Assembly: GCA_964429235.1 (NCBI GenBank)
Contig: CAYSAQ010000010.1
Span: 8,601-72,600 of the forward strand
Length of the DNA stretch: 64,000 bases
Direction of reading: 5' to 3'
Origin: CAYSAQ01 sp964429235
Lineage (GTDB): Bacteria > Margulisbacteria > Riflemargulisbacteria > GWF2-35-9 > DYQY01
Of the stretch, positions 1 to 9,298 are shown piece after piece (the stretch's first letter is position 1; each line of letters begins with the position of its first letter). The notes below the pieces were generated by a model that ran no database searches, had not been told where the DNA came from, and saw nothing but the letters and a program-made list of their open reading frames with translations. The translations under genes were made by a program, and so were the position numbers.

Positions 1-514
1 TACTTATCGGCCAAGTCATTGGAGTTGCGTTTATATCTAATTCACGTTCAATATTATCTAATAATTCAAAAGGACTCATTCCTTCTCTGTCTAGCTTGTT
101 TATAAAAGTAATAACAGGGATATCTCTTTGTTTACAGACATCCATTAGCTTTTTAGTTCTTAGCTCAACCCCTTTAACAGAGTCAATCATCATAAGCACT
201 GAATCTACAGCAGATAGTGTTCTATATGTGTCTTCACTAAAGTCTGCGTGTCCAGGTGTATCTAATAGGTTTATGACATGGTTTTTGTATTCAAAGCACA
301 TTACGGAGGTTGATACGGAAACTCCTCTTTCTTTTTCTAATTCCATCCAGTCAGAGGTTGTATGTTTTGCAGCTTTTTTTGCTTTTATGGCACCAGCTTG
401 TTGGATTGCACCACCAAATAGAAGCAACTTTTCTGTAATAGTTGTTTTTCCAGCATCGGGATGGCTGATAATAGCAAAGGTGCGTCTTCTGTTGATTTCT
501 GTTTCTAATGACAT
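1..514 (-). CDS. prfC: Peptide chain release factor 3 (RF3), 5' part only
   Basis: Translational GTPase that recycles RF1/RF2 from the ribosome after termination. The first 171 codons are present; the gene runs off the left edge. The start is the ATG at 514-512 (MSLETEINRRRTFAII). Visible G-domain motifs are the P-loop HPDAGKTT near residue 18, the switch region with RGVSVSTSV, DTPGH near residue 85 and the NKLD base-recognition motif. RGVSVS and the early LLLFGGAIQQAGAIKAKK stretch separate RF3 from EF-G. An AAGGAAGAG ribosome site lies within the adjacent palindrome. It is divergent from yajQ. The family call is firm; only completeness is unknown. Confidence 0.95.
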   Translation of the reverse strand, partial: MSLETEINRRRTFAIISHPDAGKTTITEKLLLFGGAIQQAGAIKAKKAAKHTTSDWMELEKERGVSVSTSVMCFEYKNHVINLLDTPGHADFSEDTYRTLSAVDSVLMMIDSVKGVELRTKKLMDVCKQRDIPVITFINKLDREGMSPFELLDNIERELDINATPMTWPIS

Positions 515-522
515 GGCTTATG

Positions 523-566
523 ATTATATCTCTTCCTTTGCCTTAAGGCAAAGGAAGAGATATAAT
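523..566. repeat. 44-bp perfect palindrome between prfC and yajQ
   Basis: Bases 523-566 equal their own reverse complement, with the centre at TTAA (543-546). Each arm contains AAGGAAGAG, so each divergent gene receives the same Shine-Dalgarno-like sequence: about 8-15 bases from the prfC ATG (514) and from the yajQ ATG (573). There is no room for two promoters between the starts, so each promoter must lie in the other gene or outside. It may form a cruciform or a hairpin over both ribosome sites. Confidence 0.85.
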
Positions 567-572
567 ACGGTT

Positions 573-1064
573 ATGGCTAAAGACTCATCATTTGATATAG
601 TTTCCGAAATTGATCTTAACGAGATGGATAACGCTATTAATATGGCTGTTAAAGAAATCGCTAATAGATTTGATTTTAAAGGTAGCTGCTCTTCTATAAC
701 TAGAAGTGATACTAAAATAGATTTATTAGCTGATGATGACACTAGAATGCATAATCTTATTGATATACTAGAGACGAAGATGATTAAGAGAGAGCTTAGC
801 ATCAAATTTTTGGATTTTAAGCAGGTTGCAGATGCCTTGGGTGGAAATGTTAAACAAATAGCTACAATTCAACAAGGATTGAGCTCTGAGAAGCTTAAGG
901 AATTGAATAAGTTTATAAAAGAAAAGAAGTTTAAAGTTAAATCTCAAATTAATGGTGACAAGCTAAAAATAACTGCCCCTAAAAAAGATGTTCTGCAAGC
1001 TGTAATACAGGCTATGAATAGTGAAGACTTTGGCGTAGTTCTTCAGTTTAACAACTTTCGCTAA
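573..1064 (+). CDS. yajQ: YajQ family nucleotide-binding protein (UPF0234)
   Basis: A 163-aa protein that begins MAKDSSFDIVSEIDLNEMDN, the typical YajQ start with the DFKG motif near residue 33 and the IKFLDFKQ and KDVLQAVI segments. Members bind nucleic acid or cyclic di-GMP in some species; the role here is not shown. The reading frame is open upstream to about 96, but the homology and ribosome site place the start at 573. The only plus-strand housekeeping gene here; its last 17 bases overlap the 3' end of the opposite flavoprotein gene. Confidence 0.92.
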   Translation: MAKDSSFDIVSEIDLNEMDNAINMAVKEIANRFDFKGSCSSITRSDTKIDLLADDDTRMHNLIDILETKMIKRELSIKFLDFKQVADALGGNVKQIATIQQGLSSEKLKELNKFIKEKKFKVKSQINGDKLKITAPKKDVLQAVIQAMNSEDFGVVLQFNNFR

Positions 1065-2304
1065 TAGATTTACCCGCTAAATATCCAGTACTCCAAGCTA
1101 TTTGAAGATTAAAGCCACCTGTTGGTGCATCTAAATCTATTATTTCACCAGCTAAGTATAATCCTGGTATGCTTTTTGATTCCATTGTTTTTGGAGATAT
1201 TTCTTTTAAAGCCACACCTCCAGCTGTAATCACTGCCTTATCAAAACCTTCAACATCACTTGGGGTGATGATTAGTTTTTTTAGAGTATTAACTATTTTT
1301 TTACGTTCTTCCTTCGTTACTTCCGTAGCTGTTCTGTTTGGGTCTAGCTCAGTTATTTCAATGAATGAATCTATCATTTTTTCAGGCAGTAGCTGACCTA
1401 GAATGTTTTTTAATAGCTTCTTGTTTTCCCTTGAAAAGATTAATTGTAACCTCTTATCAAGCTGCTTGTGAGTGACTGCTGGTTTGAGGTCTATATGCAA
1501 GTATACAGGGTCTGAACATGTAGTCATTAGGTGATGAATATTCTTGCTCATATCTATAATTATTGGCCCACTGATTCCTACATATGTTAGCAATAGGTCT
1601 CCAAAACGTTCATCTTGTTTCTTGTTACTTTGATACACCTCAATACTCGTATGTTTTAATGTAAGGCCTGAAAGCTTCTTTACCCAGGAATCTTTAGTAA
1701 TAAGGCCTATTAGTGCCGGTGTTGGTTTGATAATCTTAATTCCAAACTTTTCAGCAAAAGTATATCCATCCCCAGATGATCCGGTTGTTGGGTATGATAA
1801 GCCACCAGTTGTAATAAGTATGTTTTTGGAAATGTATTTTTTGTTTGATTTTGTGCTTATATTGAAATGTTCGTCTTTTTCTATAATATTTACTGTTGAA
1901 TTGTATTGAATATCAATTTTCTGATCTATTATTTTTTTAATTAATTTATTTCTTACAAAAATTGCGTTTTCAGTTGCTGGAAAAATCCTTTTTCCTCTTT
2001 CTTCATGAAGCTCAATACCTAATAACCTAAAAAAAGCCATTGTGTCGCTTACAGAGAAAGAATTCAAAGAATCTCGAAGCCATTTTGCTTTTTTCCCTAG
2101 TTTATCAATAAATTCTTGTGTGTCAGAGATAGCAGTAGTTACATTGCAGCGACCTTTACCCGTAATTAATAATTTTTTCCCACATACATCATTTTTTTCT
2201 AATATCAGTACATTAGTTTTCTCATTATGTGTTTTTGCTGATATGGCTGCCATCATACCGGCAGGACCACCGCCAATAATTATTAGGTCATAGATAGAGT
2301 TCAT
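1048..2304 (-). CDS. BaiN/HI0933-family NAD(P)/FAD-dependent oxidoreductase
   Basis: A 418-aa flavoprotein. The N-terminal Rossmann motif is IIGGGPAGMMAA (residues 9-20), followed by the family signature GKKLLITGKGRCNVTT near residues 41-56. TGGLSYPTTGSSGDGY in the middle and a C-terminal GLYLAGEIIDLDAPTGGFNLQ match the HI0933-like family (annotated as aminoacetone oxidase, BaiN or YhiN). The physiological substrate is not established. The start overlaps the crcB stop as ATGA, suggesting translational coupling. Its 3' end overlaps yajQ tail to tail. Confidence 0.88.
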   Translation of the reverse strand: MNSIYDLIIIGGGPAGMMAAISAKTHNEKTNVLILEKNDVCGKKLLITGKGRCNVTTAISDTQEFIDKLGKKAKWLRDSLNSFSVSDTMAFFRLLGIELHEERGKRIFPATENAIFVRNKLIKKIIDQKIDIQYNSTVNIIEKDEHFNISTKSNKKYISKNILITTGGLSYPTTGSSGDGYTFAEKFGIKIIKPTPALIGLITKDSWVKKLSGLTLKHTSIEVYQSNKKQDERFGDLLLTYVGISGPIIIDMSKNIHHLMTTCSDPVYLHIDLKPAVTHKQLDKRLQLIFSRENKKLLKNILGQLLPEKMIDSFIEITELDPNRTATEVTKEERKKIVNTLKKLIITPSDVEGFDKAVITAGGVALKEISPKTMESKSIPGLYLAGEIIDLDAPTGGFNLQIAWSTGYLAGKSISESC

Positions 2305-2675
2305 TTAATAAAGAATGTTTTTATAAAAAGTATGCCTAAGATAACTCCAGAGATTCCCAGTACGTTACTTAATGCAATATATACTATAGCTTTAGTGTAT
2401 TCTGTTTGTTTTATCATCAATGCTGCTTCCAATGAATATGTAGAGAATGTTGTAAGTGCTCCGAGAAAACCTGTAATTATTAAAGGTTTTAGATAGCTAG
2501 GTAAGCTTATTTCGTTTGTGATTTGAAATATTATACCTATTAAGATAGCTCCTAAGATATTTGCAATAAAAGTTCCAAAAGGTATATTGGAATTATATGA
2601 AGATAGCAAATACCTTGCTATTGCTCCAATTGCACCACCTATGCCAATTGATAATATATGTAACATACTAATCAT
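2301..2675 (-). CDS. crcB: Fluoride exporter CrcB/FluC
   Basis: A 124-aa membrane protein with four hydrophobic segments. It carries the family motifs GGAIGAIARYLLS near the N-terminus, the GTFIANILGAILIG segment and GFLGALTTFSTYSLE, which form the fluoride pore and the central sodium site in Fluc dimers. Length is normal for a Fluc. The start overlaps the panC stop by one base (TAATG) and the stop overlaps the next ATG by ATGA. No fluoride riboswitch is visible because the gene is internal to the operon. Confidence 0.9.
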   Translation of the reverse strand: MISMLHILSIGIGGAIGAIARYLLSSYNSNIPFGTFIANILGAILIGIIFQITNEISLPSYLKPLIITGFLGALTTFSTYSLEAALMIKQTEYTKAIVYIALSNVLGISGVILGILFIKTFFIK

Positions 2676-3526
2676 TAGAACACTAAATTATCTATTAGTC
2701 TAACATTGCCAAGAAAAACGGCGGCAGCTATAAAAGTGTTGTTATTTTGATAATTTTTGATAGGGTTAAGCTCTGTGTCGTATATTTCTAAATATTGAAC
2801 TTCAAATTTATTTGATTCTTTTTCAAGCATGGATATAAAACTTTTTTCTAATTCATTAATATTGATAATACTATTTTTCGTAATTTGATGTTGTATTAAA
2901 CTCAATTTTTTATATATGTTTGCTGCTAATTCTCTTTCCGTTTCTGAAAGATAGCTATTCCTAGAGCTCATAGCCAGTCCAGACTCTTCTCTAAGCGTTC
3001 CTACTCCAACAATATTTGTAGGAATACGCATATTAGTTGTTATATTTTTTATTAAGATAAATTGCTGATAATCTTTTAGGCCAAAGTAAGCAGTAGTTGC
3101 TTTAATGATATTAAGAAGCTTTAGTACAATAGTGGCAACACCTTCAAAATGGCCAGGTCTGTACTTCCCGCAAAGTATATTTAAAAAAGATTTATTTATA
3201 TTAATGCTCATCAGTGACTTGGCTTTGTTTGGGTATAGCTCATTAACTTCAGGTATAAAAAGAACATCAACGCCAACATCTTCAAGCATTTGAGTGTCTT
3301 TTGCTATATCACTAGGGTAATTACTAAAGTCTTCGTTTTTACCAAATTGTGTAGGGTTAACAAATATACTAACTACTGTTATATTATTTTCGCTAATTGA
3401 TTGTTTTATAAGAGCGAAATGTCCGTCATGTAGAAATCCCATTGTTGGGACAAACCCAATAGTATTATTGGCTAGTTCTTGCTTTAAATATTTTTCATAT
3501 CCTAAGCAGGTTGTTATGATTTGCAT
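2675..3526 (-). CDS. panC: Pantothenate synthetase
   Basis: Catalyses ATP-dependent condensation of pantoate and beta-alanine to pantothenate, the precursor of CoA. The 283-aa protein has the nucleotidyl-transferase motifs FVPTMGFLHDGHFALI (residues 25-40; family PTMGALHxGH), the SIFVNPTQF motif, FGLKDYQQ and a KMSKS-like SGLAMSSRNSYL. PanB and PanD are not in this window. It follows the small membrane ORF by one base and shares a base with crcB, so it belongs to the topA-panC-crcB transcription unit. Confidence 0.95.
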   Translation of the reverse strand: MQIITTCLGYEKYLKQELANNTIGFVPTMGFLHDGHFALIKQSISENNITVVSIFVNPTQFGKNEDFSNYPSDIAKDTQMLEDVGVDVLFIPEVNELYPNKAKSLMSININKSFLNILCGKYRPGHFEGVATIVLKLLNIIKATTAYFGLKDYQQFILIKNITTNMRIPTNIVGVGTLREESGLAMSSRNSYLSETERELAANIYKKLSLIQHQITKNSIININELEKSFISMLEKESNKFEVQYLEIYDTELNPIKNYQNNNTFIAAAVFLGNVRLIDNLVF

Positions 3527-3527
3527 G

Positions 3528-3638
3528 TTACGAGTTTATTCTAGCAATTAACCAGAGGACCAAAGCTAAGATTATTGAAAGAATTTTAAGTCCAAAATTA
3601 TTAAGTACTTTTTCTTTTACAGATTTAAGTTTTTTCAT
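3528..3638 (-). CDS. 36-aa single-TM protein resembling a YbbR N-terminus
   Basis: A small ORF between topA and panC. It starts at the ATG at 3638, inside the topA 3' end, and stops at 3528, one base before the panC ATG. The basic N-terminus MKKLKSVKEKVLNNF is followed by one hydrophobic helix, LKILSIILALVLWLI. The pattern 'N-x-x-LKILSxxLAxxLW' is typical of the first helix of YbbR-domain proteins, but the soluble YbbR domains are absent. It may be an independent small membrane protein or the remnant of a ybbR gene. The tight fit between neighbours argues that it is translated. Confidence 0.5.
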   Translation of the reverse strand: MKKLKSVKEKVLNNFGLKILSIILALVLWLIARINS

Positions 3639-5892
3639 TTTCTTTCTCTTCTTTATCTTCTTTTTTATCATCTTTGGTGTCTTTATTTAGATCATCTAAG
3701 TTCCAGACCGCAAATTTACATTTAGGGAAACTCCCACAACCATAGAAAGTTTTTCCTCTTTTGGTTCTTTTTTCAACGACATCTGAACCACAGTCAGGAC
3801 AGCCTTTTTCTTTGATTACTTTTTTCTCAGATTTAGTAGTTTTACATGTTGGGTAATCAGAGCATGCAAGGAATTCACCAAATCTTCCTTTTTTATAAAC
3901 CATGTTTTTGCCACAAGTTGGGCATTTTTCTTCTGATACTTTTTCAGGTTCATCACTAGCACCTTCTGGCTTTTTTTCACCATCAAGTGGTTCTGTGTAA
4001 CGACATTCAGGAAACCCTGAACAAGATAGAAACTTTCCATATTTGCTCATTCTAATTACTAAATTCTTTTTACATTCAGGACAAATTTTGTCTGTTTCTT
4101 CTATATGCTTCTTTGCATTTTCGTTAGCAAAGTCTAGCTTTTCCGCAAATGGAGTATAGAAAGATTCAATTGTTTTTGTCCATTCAGCTTTACCAACTGC
4201 AATATCATCGAATTTTTCTTCAATATTTGCTGTAAATTTGTAATCAATAACATCTTTAAAGAATTCTTTTAAGAAATTAGTTACAATAAAGGCAATCTCT
4301 GTTGGCATTAAGTGTTTCTTTAATTTTTCGATATAACCTCTATTAATAATAGTGGAAATAGTTGGAGCATAAGTAGATGGACGTCCAATACCTTCACTTT
4401 CTAGCTTTTTAACTAATGATGCTTCAGTATATCTAGCAGGTGGTTTAGTGAATGATTGTAATGCTTGTAGTACTGATACAGGTAGCTCATCCCCTACTTT
4501 GATGTCTGGTAGCATACCTTCGTTTTCTTCTTCAGTTTCTTCGTCATTACCTTCTATATAAAGCTTCATAAAACCATCGAATTTAATAATTTTACCAACG
4601 GTAGAAAAGCTGTACTTACTGTTTCCATTAGGTGTAAAACTAATAGTTGTATTTTCTATTTCTGCTTCAGGCATCTGTGTTGCTACTGTTCTTTTCCAAA
4701 TAAGTGTATATAGCTTAAGCAAAGTTTTGTCTAATTTATCAGCTAATGAATCTGGAGTTAGTTCTATATTAATAGGTCTAATTGCTTCGTGAGCTTCCTG
4801 AGCGCCTTTTGCTTTTGTTTTAAATGTACGTGGGTTTGGTAAAGTATAGTTATCACCCATAGTTTTCCCAATATATGAAGTTATTTGGTCTACTGATTCA
4901 GTTGAAATATTTAGAGAGTCTGTTCTCATATAAGTAATAAGAGCTATTCTGTCTCCACCCATATCAATACCTTCATATAGCTGTTGAGCTATTTTCATTG
5001 TCATTCCTACTGGTAATCCAAACTTTCTATGTGCTTCTTGTTGCAGTGTAGAAGTAGTAAATGGAACAGCTGGCTTTCTTTTTGATAAAGTCTTTTTTAC
5101 ATCTACTGTTTTTAAGGTAAAGTCTGAAGGAACCTTTACATCAAGTTCTATAAAATCTGTCTTTTCGTTCTTTTTCTCTGCTATGTTTGGATTGTCTAAT
5201 ATTTCACTAAGAATAGTTTGAACTTCTTCTTGTTTAGTTAGATTAGCCTTTTTACCAGCAATAGTGTTAAGCGCAAATGGAACTTTTTTATTCTTGAATT
5301 CTGATTCACCTTTTAGTTTCCATTGTTCCTTAGGATCAAAAGCTTTTATTTCTTCTTCTTTTTCTACTATGAATCTAACTGCGACAGATTGTACTCTACC
5401 TGCACTTAGTCCTTTACGAATCTTTCTCCATAGTAATGGTGACAATTTGTAACCTACTAGTCTATCAACAACTCTTCTAGCTTGTTGAGCATCTACAAGG
5501 TTTGTATCTATTTTTCTAGGATTATCAATTGCTTTAAGAATTGCTGTTTTAGTGATTTCATGAAAAACAATTCTTTCATAATCTTCATCTTTTATTTTAA
5601 GTGCATTCTGAATATGCCACGAGATTGCTTCTCCTTCGCGGTCTTCATCGGTAGCTAGCCATATTTTTTCAGCTTTTTTTGCTAATTCTTTTAGTTCATT
5701 AACAACTTTCTTCTTTTCTGAAGAAACCTTATATGTAGGTTTAAACCCGTTTTCAACATCTACACCAAGTTCCTTTGTAGGTAGATCGATTACATGGCCC
5801 ATTGAGGCTCTAACAACATAATCGTTGCTTAGATATTTGGATATAGTTTTTGCTTTAGCAGGTGACTCAACAATTACAAGATTTTTAAACAT
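3625..5892 (-). CDS. topA: DNA topoisomerase I
   Basis: Type IA topoisomerase that relaxes negative supercoils. The 755-aa protein has an N-terminal Toprim domain (IVESPAKAKTI at residues 7-17; TDEDREGEAI near 80), the SAGRVQSVAVR segment, and the catalytic tyrosine in ITYMRTDS near residue 321. The C-terminus carries three four-cysteine zinc ribbons (about residues 602-715), each of the CPxC...CxxxPxC type, then a lysine/glutamate-rich tail. mutL lies 35 bp upstream. The last codons overlap the small YbbR-like ORF. Confidence 0.97.
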   Translation of the reverse strand: MFKNLVIVESPAKAKTISKYLSNDYVVRASMGHVIDLPTKELGVDVENGFKPTYKVSSEKKKVVNELKELAKKAEKIWLATDEDREGEAISWHIQNALKIKDEDYERIVFHEITKTAILKAIDNPRKIDTNLVDAQQARRVVDRLVGYKLSPLLWRKIRKGLSAGRVQSVAVRFIVEKEEEIKAFDPKEQWKLKGESEFKNKKVPFALNTIAGKKANLTKQEEVQTILSEILDNPNIAEKKNEKTDFIELDVKVPSDFTLKTVDVKKTLSKRKPAVPFTTSTLQQEAHRKFGLPVGMTMKIAQQLYEGIDMGGDRIALITYMRTDSLNISTESVDQITSYIGKTMGDNYTLPNPRTFKTKAKGAQEAHEAIRPINIELTPDSLADKLDKTLLKLYTLIWKRTVATQMPEAEIENTTISFTPNGNSKYSFSTVGKIIKFDGFMKLYIEGNDEETEEENEGMLPDIKVGDELPVSVLQALQSFTKPPARYTEASLVKKLESEGIGRPSTYAPTISTIINRGYIEKLKKHLMPTEIAFIVTNFLKEFFKDVIDYKFTANIEEKFDDIAVGKAEWTKTIESFYTPFAEKLDFANENAKKHIEETDKICPECKKNLVIRMSKYGKFLSCSGFPECRYTEPLDGEKKPEGASDEPEKVSEEKCPTCGKNMVYKKGRFGEFLACSDYPTCKTTKSEKKVIKEKGCPDCGSDVVEKRTKRGKTFYGCGSFPKCKFAVWNLDDLNKDTKDDKKEDKEEKENEKT

Positions 5893-5927
5893 AAATATAG
5901 ATACTCCTTAGTAATATTTGAAAGATT

Positions 5928-7688
5928 TTACCCTCTATGGAACCATTTATCAATTTCTTTTTCTTCAAAAGCTTTTTCAATCGGTCTTCCATGCGGACAA
6001 CTTACGTTATTTTTACAGTTTAACCAATCTTCAACAAGCTTTATTTTTTCCTTATTTTCAAGCACATCACCAGCTTTAATGGCAGCTTTGCATGCAATAG
6101 TGGTAAGTGTTTTTGTTACTTTATCTTGTTTGCTGTCTTGTTTATTATTTATTATTATTTCTTGTATTAATTCTTGATGATTACAGTTTTCAGGTAGTTC
6201 AACTGGTACAGATCGAATAATAATGCTGTCAGAACCAAAGCTATCAATTATATAACCGGTGGTTTCAAGTATTTCTTTTATATTCTCATATACCAGAAAA
6301 TCTTGTTTATCTAAGAAAATGTTCATTGGGAAAAGAAGTTCTTGGCTAGCTTTTGTTTTATTAGTATTTTTTAATTCTTCGAAAAGGATTCTTTCATGGG
6401 CTGCATGTTGGTCTATTATTCTTAGTTTGTTCGCATAAAAGAAAGCAAGGTACATTTCCTTAAATTGAAATACGCTAGTTACCATTGTTGTTGGCGGCTG
6501 TGGTTGTGCCATATGCTGTTTGTTGTGATTTGGCGAGTCTTGGTTCATCACTACCTCGTAAATCCTTGATGCTTGCCCAGGATGCTCTTTAAACAGGTCA
6601 TCTGGCTTGAACTCAACATTGTTTTGCTTAGATTGGTTGCTGTTATGCGGGATATTGTAAGTAGGTAGTGAGTCTGCATCAAAATTGCGTTGTAATGTGG
6701 CCGTGCCTTCAAAAGCCTTTTTGATAGATTTATAGATTGAGTCAAATATAAAACTTTTTTTATAAAGCTTTATCTCGGTTTTTGCTGGATGTACATTTAC
6801 ATCTATTTCTGAGGGATCTGTCTCTATTTTTAAGAATAAGTATGGATGCTGGCTTGCAGCGAATATAAATTTTGTAGCTTGGTTAACGGCAGCATGAAAA
6901 GTGCTGTTATTAGCGACTCTTTTATTTATGACAAATACCTGTTTATCTTTGTTTGCCTTTGATTCTGCAGGGGTTGAGATGTATCCATTAATTTTAATCC
7001 CTAAATCTTGGTGTTCTATTTTCTTCATATTTTTAAATATTTTGTAGGAATATACTTCCGAGATTACTTCTCCAATATTATCATTTCCAGTTGTAGCAAA
7101 TATTTTCTTATTATCATGAAATAATTGGAATGAAATGTCAGTATGAACAAGAGACAACGATTGAATTATTTTTAAAATATGACTAAATTCTGTCTTATCA
7201 CCTTTTAGGTATTTTTCTCTAGCAGGGATATTATAGAAAAGATCTTTCACTGTAATACTTGTTCCTTTAGAAACGTGTATTTCTTGTTCTGAAGATACTT
7301 TTCCACCTTCAATGACAATCTCTACACCTTTTTCTTGTTCTTTTGTTTTAGTTTGCATTATGAGCCTAGATACCGAAGCGATACTCGGCATTGCTTCACC
7401 TCTAAACCCCATTGTATCTAAGAATAACAGGTCTTGGACGTTAGAGATCTTTGATGTGGCATGTCTTACAAAAGACATTTTTGCATCTTCAGGATCCATT
7501 CCTATTCCATTATCTGTAATTTTAATTAGAGACTTACCACCATTTTTTATTTCTACTTTAATTGTGGAAGAGTTTGCGTCTATTGAGTTTTCAATAAGTT
7601 CTTTAACAACAGAAGCAGGTCGGTTTACGACCTCTCCTGCTGCAATTTTATTTATTGTGCTTTCATCAAGTAGCTGGATATTACCCAT
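5928..7688 (-). CDS. mutL: DNA mismatch repair protein MutL (endonuclease type)
   Basis: The 586-aa protein starts MGNIQLLDESTINKIAAGEV, the usual MutL start. GHKL ATPase motifs are ELIENSIDA, DNGIGM, ATSKI and GFRGEAMPSI. The C-terminal domain carries DQHAAHERILFEE near residue 424, ACKAAIKAGD and CPHGRP near 566. These metal-binding motifs mark MutL proteins with nicking endonuclease activity, as expected for an organism without MutH. MutS is not in this window. Only 2 bp separate it from pyrG. Confidence 0.97.
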   Translation of the reverse strand: MGNIQLLDESTINKIAAGEVVNRPASVVKELIENSIDANSSTIKVEIKNGGKSLIKITDNGIGMDPEDAKMSFVRHATSKISNVQDLLFLDTMGFRGEAMPSIASVSRLIMQTKTKEQEKGVEIVIEGGKVSSEQEIHVSKGTSITVKDLFYNIPAREKYLKGDKTEFSHILKIIQSLSLVHTDISFQLFHDNKKIFATTGNDNIGEVISEVYSYKIFKNMKKIEHQDLGIKINGYISTPAESKANKDKQVFVINKRVANNSTFHAAVNQATKFIFAASQHPYLFLKIETDPSEIDVNVHPAKTEIKLYKKSFIFDSIYKSIKKAFEGTATLQRNFDADSLPTYNIPHNSNQSKQNNVEFKPDDLFKEHPGQASRIYEVVMNQDSPNHNKQHMAQPQPPTTMVTSVFQFKEMYLAFFYANKLRIIDQHAAHERILFEELKNTNKTKASQELLFPMNIFLDKQDFLVYENIKEILETTGYIIDSFGSDSIIIRSVPVELPENCNHQELIQEIIINNKQDSKQDKVTKTLTTIACKAAIKAGDVLENKEKIKLVEDWLNCKNNVSCPHGRPIEKAFEEKEIDKWFHRG

Positions 7689-7690
7689 TG

Positions 7691-9298
7691 TTATTTTAAG
7701 TTAATAGCTGCCGTAATAAATTCTCTAAACATTGGATGAGGATTATTTGGTCTGCTTTTGAACTCTGGGTGATATTGAGAAGCCATGAAGAATGGATGAT
7801 TCGGATATTCTATTACTTCTACAAGTTTGTCATCTGGAGATGTTCCAGAGAAAACTAACCCTTTGTCTTCACATACTTTTCTGTATTCATTATTAAACTC
7901 ATATCTATGACGATGTCTTTCAGAAATATCTAAAGTCTGATAAGCCTTATGAAGAGTAGTTCCTTCTTTAATCTTACAAGGGTAAGCGCCAAGCCTCATT
8001 GTTCCACCTTTGTTTGTGATATATTTTTGGTCAGGCATAAGGTCGATAACAGGGTTTTCTGTTTTTATATCAAATTCTTTACTGTTAGCATCTTTAAGTC
8101 CAACAACGTTTCTAGCGAACTCAATTACAGCCATTTGCATTCCTAAACATAATCCAAGATATGGAATATTGTTTTCTCTAGCATACTTAATAGTAGTAAG
8201 CTTTCCTTCTACACCTCTGATACCAAAACCACCAGGAACAACTATTCCTTGAACATCTTTAAGAATTTCGATAATCTTTTCTTCAGAAAAGTCTTCTAAC
8301 TCTTCACTATCAACCCATAAGATTTCAACTTTATGATCATTATGAAGTCCTGCATGGTAGAGTGACTCTACAACTGACAGGTAAGAGTCGTTTAGACCTA
8401 CGTATTTACCTACTAACGCGATTTTTACAGTTTCTTTAGACTTGAGCAATTTACTTACCATTGCTTCCCATTCTACGAGGTCTCTGTCGTTTGCGTCTAA
8501 TTGCAGGTAATCGATAACAATATCATCTAAACCTTCTTTTGCAACAGTAAGAGGAACTTCGTAGATAGATTTAGCATCTCTCATCTCAATAACTGCTCTT
8601 TTCTCAACGTCACAGAATAGTGAGATTTTATCTTTTACATCTTGGTTAAGAGGTTTTTCTGTTCTTAAACAAATAATATCTGGTTGAATACCAAGTCCTC
8701 TAAGTTCTTTTACACTGTGCTGAGTTGGTTTTGTTTTAAACTCACCAGATGTTTTTAAATAAGGAACTAATGTTAAATGAATATGGACTGAGTTGTGTCT
8801 TCCAAGTTCTTTTCTGAACTGTCTAATAGATTCTAGGAATGGTAATGATTCGATATCACCAACAGTTCCACCTACTTCAACGATAACAACATCTACATCA
8901 TTATCTTCTGATACTCTTCTAATATGATCTTTAATTTCGTTAGAAATATGCGGAATTACTTGAACTGTTCCTCCTAAGTAGTCGCCGCGTCTTTCTTTGG
9001 AAATTACTTTGTGGTAAATCATGCCAGTAGTAATATTATTAATTTTACCAAGACTTTCATCTATGAATCTTTCATAGTGTCCAAGGTCTAAGTCTGTCTC
9101 AGCTCCATCGTCTGTTACATAAACCTCTCCATGTTGAAATGGCGACATTGTGCCTGGATCAACGTTTAGATATGGATCTAATTTTTGGATAAGAATTTTT
9201 AGTCCTCTGCTTTTAAGAACTCTACCTAATGAAGCAGCAGTTATCCCCTTTCCTAAAGATGATACAACTCCTCCGGTTACAAATACGTATTTAGCCAT
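7691..9298 (-). CDS. pyrG: CTP synthase
   Basis: Converts UTP to CTP using ATP and glutamine. The 535-aa protein has the N-terminal synthetase domain (YVFVTGGVVSSLGKG, SPFQHGEVYVTDDGAE, VEVGGTVGDIES) and a C-terminal class I glutamine amidotransferase domain with the nucleophile Cys in GLCLGMQ near residue 384 and the HPEFKSRP motif near the end. Length is normal. It overlaps the CorC-like gene by 8 bp upstream and lies 2 bp from mutL. Confidence 0.98.
   Translation of the reverse strand: MAKYVFVTGGVVSSLGKGITAASLGRVLKSRGLKILIQKLDPYLNVDPGTMSPFQHGEVYVTDDGAETDLDLGHYERFIDESLGKINNITTGMIYHKVISKERRGDYLGGTVQVIPHISNEIKDHIRRVSEDNDVDVVIVEVGGTVGDIESLPFLESIRQFRKELGRHNSVHIHLTLVPYLKTSGEFKTKPTQHSVKELRGLGIQPDIICLRTEKPLNQDVKDKISLFCDVEKRAVIEMRDAKSIYEVPLTVAKEGLDDIVIDYLQLDANDRDLVEWEAMVSKLLKSKETVKIALVGKYVGLNDSYLSVVESLYHAGLHNDHKVEILWVDSEELEDFSEEKIIEILKDVQGIVVPGGFGIRGVEGKLTTIKYARENNIPYLGLCLGMQMAVIEFARNVVGLKDANSKEFDIKTENPVIDLMPDQKYITNKGGTMRLGAYPCKIKEGTTLHKAYQTLDISERHRHRYEFNNEYRKVCEDKGLVFSGTSPDDKLVEVIEYPNHPFFMASQYHPEFKSRPNNPHPMFREFITAAINLK

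Noticed and set aside
96..572. Open plus-strand frame upstream of yajQ
   Set aside because: It is antisense to prfC, whose GTPase motifs are clear; YajQ homology begins at 573.
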